Positions 46,865 to 55,475 of a DNA stretch of 64,000 nt are shown here, in pieces (positions within the stretch are counted from its first letter, which is position 1; each line of letters starts with the position of its first letter). The DNA is from Rugalucina vietnamica (taxonomy: Eukaryota > Mollusca > Bivalvia > Lucinida > Lucinidae). The notes beneath the pieces are model-generated. The model searched no databases and had not been told where the DNA came from. It saw nothing but the letters and a program-made list of their open reading frames with translations. The stretch covers positions 32,187,456 through 32,251,455 of the forward strand of contig OZ024875.1 in the NCBI GenBank assembly GCA_964017185.1, in the 5' to 3' direction. A program made the position numbers and the translations under genes.

Positions 46865-49115
46865 TTAAGTTTAATAGTTTATTTAAGTGTCGCATATCAA
46901 ATACATACAGTATTTACAAATTTATAACATGCTAAAACATATTTGATATCCAGTCTATACAGACTTACGAGACACTATAAGTTTTTCAATTTACATTAAA
47001 ACAGAACAAAAATATCACAGATTTACAAAATGTACAACAAAAATACCTAAAACAGAATTTTAAAATGTACAAAATCCACATGTAATAGAACATAAAAAAC
47101 AGCAACATTCGATTGCATTAAAAAAAGGAAAAATACAAAATTTTACAAAATGTCATTAAACAAATTAAAGAGTTCCAGTAAAACAAGAAAGAGAGCATTC
47201 TCAAATAAATCTTAATTACCATCAGAATGCAAACACCAGTAGACCTAAAGGAGCGAGTCTGCGAGCTTTCGGGTACTTGCTCACCAAGACCTGGCACCGG
47301 AGCGTCACATCAAGCCTCTCCACGAGCCACCACCCACATCTCCAGGAACATTTGTGCCCAGAGCAAGCGGGGGTCCACTAGCGTTTACACCAGATTCTTT
47401 AAACCCGAAATTAAATAAAAGTGTGAAATGACTATTATTTGAGACAGACCCATTTACATAATTCATCTGAAAAATCATTTGCTCATATAAAAGGTTCTTC
47501 TCTGTAAGATGTTAAAACAGGTTTTGGCAGTAAATCTTATCATAAAAAGGTTGGAAAACAAAAATATAAGCTTATCTTCAAGTGAAAGTACATTAAAATC
47601 ATGGTTTACATTAAGGGCATTTCTAAATAATTCGTTTCTAAAATCGTCATACAGATGGCAGTTAAAAAGTACGTGGATTTCACTTTCTATTTCATCGCAA
47701 AAGGGGCAAATGCGGTCTTCTAAAAGACGGTTTTCATACCTTCCAGTCTCGATTCTAAGGGGTGCGACACCACAGCGGAATTTTGCGAAAGCCGAACGGT
47801 GCCTTATGGGCAACATAATTTTGCAGTAAGCCTCGGTTTCATATATGGACTTGAACAGGCAGTATGTTCGTAGTTTATTTCGGCCTCTCCTTGAGGGGCC
47901 AACCTCACTCCGTATATTGTCTTTCCAATCCGTTTTAAATTTGTTGAGACCGGCTACCCTTAGATTTTCAACAAAGTCTGTGCCGATAGGGTTATTAATA
48001 TCATAGTCTGTGTTTAAATTGAGCTTCGACAGGCGATCTTTTATAGTATAGAACCAGTTTCTGCACCTATGAGACGCTTTCGAATGTGCCCACAATGCTA
48101 TTCTTTTATTAATTCTTTTCGCAGGAGTGCGCGATATTCTTGTCAAATGTCGACCGATGCTAGACCATTGTCTAATAAGGCTAGGTTCCCAACCCATATC
48201 ACCCTCTACGGCGGCAACTGGGGTGTATTTACCAACACCAAGAAAGAAGCGCATCGCTTTGTTTTGCACCGCATTTATGCATGAGTAGGACTTGTTTCCC
48301 CATATGCTGGCACCATAGCTGATTACTGGGTAGACTACCGAGTCGTACAACTTGGAAAACACATTAAATGGGAGTCCGCCAGCAAGCTTGCATTTTGATA
48401 TCAGAAGACCTAATGCTCGGCTTGCACTCTGGGCGACAAACTTAGCAGTGAGCTCAAAATCTAAATGCTCAGTTAGCAGTAACCCAAGATACGTGTACCT
48501 GTCGACTGTGGTTAGCGCACTGGCACCGCACTGAAATTTGAAATTTGTTCTTTCGATCGACGGATTGCGGAAATGAATTATGTTACTTTTATTGTTATTC
48601 ACCACCATATCATTAGCGCGACACCAGTCATTTAGAGCACCGAGTAGTGTTTGCAAATCATTTTCTGTTTCTGCAAGAAGGACAATGTCGTCTGCGTACA
48701 TCAACAAGCAAACAGTGTCATCATCACATGCAACCCCAATGCCAAGTGATTTAAGATAAACTGCTAGGTCATTGATATAAAGGTTGAACATCAATGGTGA
48801 CAGAATACAGCCCTGACGAAGGCCGGAATTAACCTCAAACCAGTCTGTGTGCAGATTGTTTAAACGAACGCAAGAATATACGGAAGAGTACAGAGACTTC
48901 ACTGCCCTAAAGAGCTTTCCACATAGGCCGGTACTACCTAAACGATGCCATAGTTTTGTACGATTGATGGTATCGTACGCTTTTTTGAAGTCGATAAACG
49001 CACAGAATGTTGCCTTTTTCTGTTTCTTTCTTGTTTCAATGATGTTAGTCAATGAGGACATGTGATCTACCGTACTGCGCTTCTTCCGGAATCCATTCTG
49101 TTCATCAGATATATG
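46865..49115 (-). mobile_element. 5'-truncated non-LTR retrotransposon (LINE)
   Basis: Approximate limits of the LINE that contains the RT reading frame. About 600 bp downstream of its stop (46865-47474) is non-coding and would be the 3' UTR. The 5' part (endonuclease and first RT blocks) is missing. No clear target-site duplication was found. Confidence 0.65.
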
Positions 49116-49118
49116 CAA
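47475..49118 (-). CDS. Reverse transcriptase C-terminal fragment of a non-LTR retrotransposon
   Basis: 547 uninterrupted codons. RT blocks in order: NGFRKKRSTVDH (res. 8-19), motif A FIDFKKAYD (41-49), motif B GLRQGCILSPLMFNLYINDL (99-118), and catalytic YADD (141-144) in LLMYADDIVLLAE; then the thumb and YLGLLLTEHLDF. The C-terminal half has a zinc-knuckle-like CPFCDEIESEIHVLFNC. The endonuclease and the first RT blocks are absent, so the copy is 5' truncated and cannot move by itself. The intact frame suggests recent insertion. Superfamily is within the Jockey/I/CR1-like non-LTR group; I cannot fix it further. The first ATG is simply the first in the truncated frame. Confidence 0.9.
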   Translation of the reverse strand: MHISDEQNGFRKKRSTVDHMSSLTNIIETRKKQKKATFCAFIDFKKAYDTINRTKLWHRLGSTGLCGKLFRAVKSLYSSVYSCVRLNNLHTDWFEVNSGLRQGCILSPLMFNLYINDLAVYLKSLGIGVACDDDTVCLLMYADDIVLLAETENDLQTLLGALNDWCRANDMVVNNNKSNIIHFRNPSIERTNFKFQCGASALTTVDRYTYLGLLLTEHLDFELTAKFVAQSASRALGLLISKCKLAGGLPFNVFSKLYDSVVYPVISYGASIWGNKSYSCINAVQNKAMRFFLGVGKYTPVAAVEGDMGWEPSLIRQWSSIGRHLTRISRTPAKRINKRIALWAHSKASHRCRNWFYTIKDRLSKLNLNTDYDINNPIGTDFVENLRVAGLNKFKTDWKDNIRSEVGPSRRGRNKLRTYCLFKSIYETEAYCKIMLPIRHRSAFAKFRCGVAPLRIETGRYENRLLEDRICPFCDEIESEIHVLFNCHLYDDFRNELFRNALNVNHDFNVLSLEDKLIFLFSNLFMIRFTAKTCFNILQRRTFYMSK

Positions 49119-49487
49119 ATGTAAAATAAAATTTGCCCGAGGTCAGACCTAGGTGTTAATGCGCGGCTATACAAAATTAATTAACGTTGGCAGGCGCAAT
49201 TTGTTTTCCCCGAACAAAATTTGCACACCTCAGCAAATTTACATGCGTGCAAATTTGGCACATGCGCATTGGACTTTAAGTAAAAGAAGAATCATCTTTG
49301 TTTCATCGCTGAAAATGCACGCAAAAATGATTTACATGTAAATCAGTTTAACAGTTGTATCAAAACAAATTTGAACATTTATACATTAGGCATACATTTA
49401 CACATTATGCATAATTATACATGTATATGAGAAAATTTTAGCTGATGACCTGTCACACGCAACACACGTATACAGCGTATTTATTTA

Positions 49488-49498
49488 TTGATGTATTT

Positions 49499-49557
<59 letters not shown>

Positions 49558-49577
49558 TCTATCTATCTATCTATCTG
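49488..49577 (+). repeat. (TTTA)n(TCTA)n microsatellite
   Basis: About 17 TTTA units followed by about 5 TATC units, within the presumed 5' UTR intron of the secreted-protein gene. Confidence 0.95.
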
Positions 49578-49842
49578 AGATCTACTACTGTGAAATTTCT
49601 ATTTCTTTTTCCCTTTCTGCCATTTCATATCAATGTTGTTTATATTCAGTTACATGTACAATAGTCATGTCTTTTCCATTAATCCATTGTCCCTTGTGAA
49701 CACTTTTTTAACTATTTCTTGTAGGGGAAGGGTCGTAACTAATGTGGTAAGCACTTATGACCCAACCCCATTGTATTATATGGAATTAATTATTATTATT
49801 AAACAGAAATGTTTCTTTTCCTTTTTACGACAGATTTGAACT

Positions 49843-50316
49843 ATGAAGATCACCATTACATTATTTCTACTCGTCATTGGTTTCGTCGCCACACATGCTA
49901 GATTTGCGCCACCATTAGACCATATTGATGGTTTTAAACATACTATGGTCTTCGCCAATTGTGGAGAAACACCAGACCGACCCCCGACACGAGACTGTCG
50001 CTGGGGGTCCAATCTGAATGTCCACCTTGATCAAGAGATCCTAGGTGTCAAAATTTATGCCTACAAATTGAAATGGGCCAATGGGGATTGGACACCTTGG
50101 TTCATGCCAGGAGAGAATGACATTGACACCAAACACAATAGAAATCGCCGATTATGCTTTCCTCCATTGTACAACTGGGAAAAAGCGTCATTGCGCAGGA
50201 TGTGGGCATATTTCATCGACCATACACATAAATTTATCTACTGTGGTCCACTGGAAAAGAATACGGGAATCCTCAGCGCGCGACTTCCGGCCCAGTTAGC
50301 GAATCAAGATTCATAG
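49843..50316 (+). CDS. Small secreted four-cysteine protein, unknown family
   Basis: 157 residues in one coding exon. The signal peptide is MKITITLFLLVIGFVATHA (cleavage predicted after residue 19). The mature part is rich in Trp, His and Arg and has four cysteines (FANCGE, RDCRWG, RLCFPP, IYCGPL), suggesting two disulfides. Conserved-looking blocks are LKWANGDWTPWFMPGENDID and LRRMWAYFIDHTHKFIYC. No family or function is recognised. The acceptor at 49831-49833 lies 9 nt before the ATG, implying a 5' UTR intron. TAG at 50314-50316 is followed by AATAAA at 50436-50441. The start is chosen because it gives the signal peptide and follows the acceptor directly. It could be a host-defence or shell/mucus component, but that is only inference. 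Confidence 0.8.
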   Translation: MKITITLFLLVIGFVATHARFAPPLDHIDGFKHTMVFANCGETPDRPPTRDCRWGSNLNVHLDQEILGVKIYAYKLKWANGDWTPWFMPGENDIDTKHNRNRRLCFPPLYNWEKASLRRMWAYFIDHTHKFIYCGPLEKNTGILSARLPAQLANQDS

Positions 50317-50435
50317 TGAATTATGATCCACAGACACATGAATACCTGGATGTTTGATATACTTATGATGACTTTCCTTTTCAGGGTCTATGAAAAAACT
50401 AATTCAGAAAATGGAACATGTTTGATTAATTCGTG

Positions 50436-50441
50436 AATAAA
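50436..50441 (+). terminator. Polyadenylation signal AATAAA
   Basis: AATAAA 120 nt after the stop codon of the secreted-protein gene, on the same strand. Confidence 0.6.
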
Positions 50442-50933
50442 AATCCCATTTGCCTACTAAAACTTGAACATTTTTCATATTCTAAATGTGAAATTCTTCT
50501 ATCTATACTGACAGACAAAAGAAACAATACAGATGTTACTTTAAGAAATTCGTCTATCTTATTTATTTTTCAAAACAAATTTGATTAAATTGACAAGAAA
50601 TAATTTTGCAATTCAATACTCGTACATGAATTTGAAGTTGATATCACCTTCAGATTTTGTACAATGGTGTCCGACGTCAAGCTACCCAAAAAGCGCATTT
50701 CACAATAATCCAAATATGGGCAAATCACCCTTTTATCAATCACCACCACACTTAGAAGTTTTAGACGCTTAATTGACGAAAGTGGAATATTCTGTTTAGG
50801 CAATTTCCAGGTCATTCAGCGACGGTCTGTGCCTCAGTTGACATTTACGGACCCTCCTATCCAATGATCCCATAAGAGCTTCATCTGTGAATATTTTGCG
50901 ACAGGAATTGTTAGGGTTACACCGGGAGTATCG

Positions 50934-51551
50934 TCAATGTTGTTTCGCCTGAGAAAGTCCGTATTGTATGCGTTGGCGTAAGTGACGTTGCGTCAGAAAA
51001 GGAGCACGCTTTGGCGTGGACGTGAACCAACTGTTGCAAGTCGACGTATAATCCAAGAACAACAGGGACGATCTGCAGCAATCGTTACAACATTTGCAAA
51101 GACAATGCGTAAATGACGTAATCAAATGTAGCGATGATGCACTTGTGACGTAACTCATGGCCTCTGAGACCTTTGTTCGTCTTTGATCACCAAGCCGTTG
51201 TAAACATGCAAGTTTTGTTGTGGTATGGTGTATACCGAAGCGTATGACTTCATAACCTAGGGGAAGATTACCACCAAACACACCAATGGCTTGCATACTG
51301 CTGACGTTGTTGAGACGTGACGTTTCAGCAATATTCAAAAAGTCAAATGGTGTTTTTCTGAACACTGATAATGGGTAGATTGCATAGGTGTGGCAAAATT
51401 TGATTTTTTTCGTTATCGTGTCAATTAAATCACGAAAAAACATGTTTTCGCTAAAGCACCTTTCGCATTCCGTGGTTTGGTGTACATTGTCGACATACCC
51501 GTGTTGACCCTCTCTATAAAGTGGGGTTTTACGTGAGCATGAAAAAAACAC
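50934..51551 (-). CDS. Unassigned 205-codon ORF, doubtful
   Basis: Open for 205 codons from ATG at 51551, with no recognisable domain, no signal peptide and no splice context. The Cys/Ser-rich stretch (THCLCKCCNDCC) looks like a frame artefact. It may be a decayed mobile-element gene read on the wrong strand. Included because its length is unusual for this AT-rich DNA. Confidence 0.15.
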   Translation of the reverse strand: MFFSCSRKTPLYREGQHGYVDNVHQTTECERCFSENMFFRDLIDTITKKIKFCHTYAIYPLSVFRKTPFDFLNIAETSRLNNVSSMQAIGVFGGNLPLGYEVIRFGIHHTTTKLACLQRLGDQRRTKVSEAMSYVTSASSLHLITSFTHCLCKCCNDCCRSSLLFLDYTSTCNSWFTSTPKRAPFLTQRHLRQRIQYGLSQAKQH

Positions 51552-51819
51552 GGTATTTTTCTACGTTTTACAAAAAAGCACAATTATAAGGGTGTAGCGT
51601 TTCTTTTGTCAGTCAGTACAGTTCAAAATTCTTTTGGAAAAAGAAATTAACTTATTCTGTGTATCTTTATTAAAACTAAGTTAGAAGTTATTTTTCTTTG
51701 TTGATTCTATGTCAATTATATCGCAACTGCTTATAGCAATAGGGGTTCGTCCTCATGTTTGTCTTTCAACAGTGTCTGTCGATTTAAGACGCACATGTAA
51801 TATCCATGTAGGGAAAACA

Positions 51820-52010
51820 TGGGTCTCTGAGAGACCCTGCGAAAACAAAGGGGCTGATGAGCTTCGCAGTTATTGCGAAGCTGATCTGCATCTTTGTTTT
51901 TGCATAGCAAAAATCCGTTTTTCTCATGGTGCTTCGCAGTTATTGCGAAGCTGATCTGCATCTTTGTTTTTGCATAGCAAAAATCCGTTTTTCTCATGGT
52001 GCTGCGCATA
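51820..52010 (-). repeat. Family A relic with a 70-bp exact tandem duplication
   Basis: GCTTCGCAGTTATTGCGAAG...CATGGT occurs twice in tandem (51861-51930 and 51931-52000) without a visible difference. The surrounding GAGACCCTGCGAAAACAAAG and CTGATCTGCATCTTTGTTTT blocks belong to the family A palindrome. Confidence 0.85.
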
Positions 52011-52852
52011 TGTTTTCTGCTTATTCTATCTGCATGTCTGTCATTGTTTTGGATGATGTGAGAAAGATGGCTACCACACTGGGAAAGAGCTATAGCAGCT
52101 TGCTCTCCATATTTTTGAGAAAAAGTAATTGTCTTGAAGTCCTTTCTTTCCCCTGGGATTTTAAATTTAATCAATTCCTGTACCTTTTATTCTTACTTGC
52201 TATCAAGGATATAGAGGAGTGGGGTAGAATTATTTAGAACCTGTAGCTACTTTAACTGACAGAAGCAATATAACTGCTGGAAAAGTTCATTTGTTGGAAG
52301 TATTGCATCAGTGGCAGATTTAGAGGGGGTTCAAAGGGTTCCCTCGAACCCCCACCTCCCCCCCCCCTTTGGGCCAAATATTTTTCAATTTCATGGGGAA
52401 ATTTGTCAAAAATCAGGTAAAATATAGGAATCGAACCCCCCTTGGTGGATTTGACCCCCCACCCTTTCCAGAAATCCTGGATCCACCCGTGTATGGTCAT
52501 TATGGTTGATTGAATAGGGGTCTAATTCTGGTCATAGAGAGGTTAGAGGGATGTAACACAATTATACTCCAAATGTTTCAGCGTTTTGAGATTTTTTCAT
52601 GCCTCTGGCACACACTTCAGTCCCGCTCTAATGCGTGACTGCTAAAACGAGTTTGAGAAACAAATTAACTTTTATACAACCAAAATCCTCAGCTTGTTGA
52701 GATTTTTCATATATCCCGCGTACATTTGGGTTTTTAGTCTCATCCAATAAATTTGAGAAGCCCAGGATAACCGGCAATCCCTGGTTAACTAGGTAACTTC
52801 CAAAACCACTTTGCCATGGGGGCATCTAATTGTGCACTGTTGAAAATACAAA
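52011..52852. other. Intergenic, nothing recognised
   Basis: Chance ORFs only. A poly-C/poly-G rich pyrimidine patch occurs at 52341-52372. Confidence 0.45.
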
Positions 52853-53096
52853 TGAGCCCCCTCGTGGGAAAACCAACAATGTGGTTTCCGACCAGGTCCG
52901 ACACAAACCGACCTGTACAGTTACAGAAAAGAGCTAGAATCTTGAAATTTCGGATTTAAGTAGAAGAGGAACTGTACTATCCTAGTAGCGAAAACAAAGG
53001 CGCTGATCAGCTTCGCCAGCTTCGCAGTTACTGCGAAGCTGATCTGCGCCTTTGTTTTTGCCTAGGCAGATTGTTGGTTTTCCCATGTGGCAGCTA
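52853..53096 (-). mobile_element. Family A TIR element, copy
   Basis: TGAGCCCCCTCGTGGGAAAA to TTTTCCCATGTGGCAGCTA. The palindrome CAAAGGCGCTGATCAGCTTC...GAAGCTGATCTGCGCCTTTG is intact with an extra CAGCTTCG. Confidence 0.85.
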
Positions 53097-53531
53097 AAAT
53101 GTTGATGGGCTTGCAAGCAACAATCAACAAATTTTAACCCAGATGATTTTATTATAAACAGCTCGAAAAATCAACATATTTATGCTTACCTAGCATAGGA
53201 AAACTAGCACTTTGAAAATGAATAGCACTTTTATTGCTTATGTAAGAAAATCTTGTGTAGCTAAAGCAGAGTTGCATTCAACAACACTGCCACTCGTCAA
53301 ACACACTTCATTCACTGATTCCATGCTTATCATATTTTGAATAGAAGTAAAGTGAGCAGTTGGTAATATTCACTTTGTGGACTGAACAATAGTTCACATG
53401 AACATACACATGACAGGAGAAAATCTGTTTCCTCAAGTGAACGTATACTTCCTACATTCCACATCATAAAACTACTGCAATATGGTTTGTTGAAGCAGCA
53501 GTGTTGTTAAAATTACAGTGGTATACATAAT

Positions 53532-53765
53532 TGGGCCGCATCAGGAAACCAACAATATGAATGTGCGAAAACAAAGGTGCAGATCAGCTGTGGAGTAATT
53601 GCACAGTTGATCAGCACCTTTATTTTTGCTCCATACAGAGAATGATGCCTCCACTTCTAAATCTGAAATTTCAAGCCTCTAGCCTGCCTCTGTGACTGTA
53701 CAGACTGGTTTGTGTCCAATCTGGTTGAAAACCCAAATTGTTGGTTTTCTCGTGCAGACACTCAT
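53532..53765 (+). mobile_element. Family A TIR element, copy
   Basis: Diverged ends (GGGCCGCATCAGG / GTGCAGACACTCA), a palindrome of CAAAGGTGCAGATCAGCTGT...TTGATCAGCACCTTT type, and the AATCTGAAATTTCAAGCCTC block. Confidence 0.75.
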
Positions 53766-53790
53766 AAGTATTTGCAGTGAATTCATTAAA

Positions 53791-54025
53791 TGAGCCGCCT
53801 CATAAGAAAACCAACAATCTGCATATACGAAAACAAAGACGCAGATCAGCTTCGCGGTAACCGCGAAGCAGATCAGCGTCCTTGTTTTCGCTACACGGAT
53901 AGTACAGTTCCTCTTCTTTTTAAATCCGAAATTTCAAGCTTCTAGCCTGCTTCTGTGAAAGTACAGCCTGATTTGTGTGAGGCCTGTTCGGAAACCACAT
54001 TGTTGTTTTTTCACGAGACGGCTCA
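53791..54025 (+). mobile_element. Family A TIR element, copy
   Basis: TGAGCCGCCTCATAAGAAAA to TTTTTTCACGAGACGGCTCA; well-preserved palindrome centred near 53862 (CTTCGCGGTAACCGCGAAG). It lies only 25 bp after another copy. Confidence 0.9.
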
Positions 54026-54369
54026 AATATTAATCAATTGTAATCTGATTACATGAAAAGGAAGTAATATATTAGAACGCAGTAATGGAATTGAGAAACA
54101 TGATTTAAATGCATTCTGACTGCATTATCTGTCCATAAAACTAAGTACTTAAGCCTTCACACAGAATCATAATAATACATAATTTGTCTTTATGAAACAA
54201 TTATCAATCAGATTCTGATAATCTGACCATCTATCTTTAGCTTTAAGCTATTGACCAACCAAAACAACCTTAAGATTTCACCCACTTTACCATTACGAAA
54301 ACTTACCCCCAATATACAGAGAATTTTTTCAGTAGTAAAATTAGAGAATTTCATTGAATTTTATTTTGT

Positions 54370-54560
54370 ATTTTCAAGGTTTGTGTTCAAAACATTGATT
54401 GTGGGTACACATTAGAACCGCCTCGCTGAGGCGGTTCTAACGAGTACCCACAATCTATGTTTTAGAACAAAAATAAGAAAATAAGGTATACCCCTGCAAA
54501 CCCCAATTTTTCTGTATAAAGGTGGGGTTTAAGGGAGTATACATTTCACGAACATGTTTT
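54370..54560 (-). mobile_element. Family B TIR element, copy 4 (partial, inverted)
   Basis: Hairpin AGAACCGCCTCGCTGAGGCGGTTCT between GATTGTGGGTAC and GTACCCACAATC, then GGTATACCCCTGCAAACCCC. The left terminal part is missing. Confidence 0.8.
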
Positions 54561-54800
54561 TTCACAATGCAAAATGCAAATTTTAACCCTCAAAAAACTA
54601 TGTTGATACTAAATTTCTTGTAAAAATCCATTTATTGCTGACCCTTTAATCTTATTTTATCAGAAAATGCTCTTATTTTTTTTTACACATTTTTGCTTGG
54701 AAAGTTATTATTATAAAGATAATAGAATAATAAATCAACACTTATGTTAATATCTTCTTCAATTTGAGTGTTGCAGAGATCAAACATCTTCAATAACATA

Positions 54801-55023
54801 TGAGCCTGTGCATAAGAAAACCAACAATTTGGGTTCCGATCAGGTCCAACACAAACCTGGCTAAGAAGGTTAGAGGCTGGAAATTTTCGATTTAGAAAGT
54901 AGAGGAATTATACTATCCGTGTAGTGAAAACAAAGGCGCTGATCAGCTTCGAAGTTACTGTGAAGCTGATCTGCACCTTTGTTTTGGCCTATGCAGATTG
55001 TTGGTTTTCCCATGCAGCCGCTA
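54801..55023 (-). mobile_element. Family A TIR element, copy
   Basis: TGAGCCTGTGCATAAGAAAA to TTTTCCCATGCAGCCGCTA; palindrome GAAAACAAAGGCGCTGATCA...TGATCTGCACCTTTGTTTT. Confidence 0.85.
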
Positions 55024-55284
55024 ATATATTTCAGTTTTCATTTCTTTTGGTTTGTTCCTTTGCTTCTAACAGGCATTTATCACCCACAATACATGATCTT
55101 TAAATGTCAACCAAAATGTCTGACTTCATTTCTTGGCTATAATTTGTTTTTCTTTTCATGCCATCTTCCCCTGTCTCTAAATTTTAAACAGAAACTAGCT
55201 TGAAGCAGAACCCAAATTTTTTATAAATCATTTCATTTTGCTGGCTTTTGAAATGAAAGCCTGATTTTATCTTTTTTCCCCTTT

Positions 55285-55475
55285 TTATGCCTTTTTCCCC
55301 TGCTGTTGCGACAACATGCTGTTAACAGCCTTAACAATACAGTTGGCGCTGATACCAAACATCTCCATCAGCTCGGTTGGTTTCCCGCTTCGTGGGACTC
55401 TCGGGACGGCAAGCCTCTTGATACTGATATCTCGGCATTCAGACAGAGCACCAGCTACAGCTTCACCAAGACCAC
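55285..55475 (-). CDS. TKT: Transketolase last exon (C-terminal domain, stop)
   Basis: Acceptor ATAATTCCAG; GT completes Gly, then [20 protein letters not shown]...[20 protein letters not shown]... and TAA at 55287-55285. The tail SQQQGKKA is slightly longer than usual. Confidence 0.95.

Larger units (their letters stand above)
46475..49275. mobile_element. TIR element with AAATTTGC-word interior, split by a LINE
   Basis: Left end ATGTCCATTCGCATGCGCAAAATTTGCACG-type and right end (complement) AAGTCCAATGCGCATGTGCC...AAATTTGCACGC are inverted. Both flanks are packed with GCAAATTTGC/AATTTGCG words. The non-LTR element at about 46865-49115 interrupts it. Confidence 0.6.

Noticed and set aside
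47509-49065. Plus-strand ORFs across the reverse transcriptase
   Set aside because: Antisense shadows of the RT frame on the minus strand.
50934-51551. 205-codon minus-strand ORF as a real gene
   Set aside because: No domain, poor amino-acid pattern and no splice or UTR context; kept only as a low-confidence entry.
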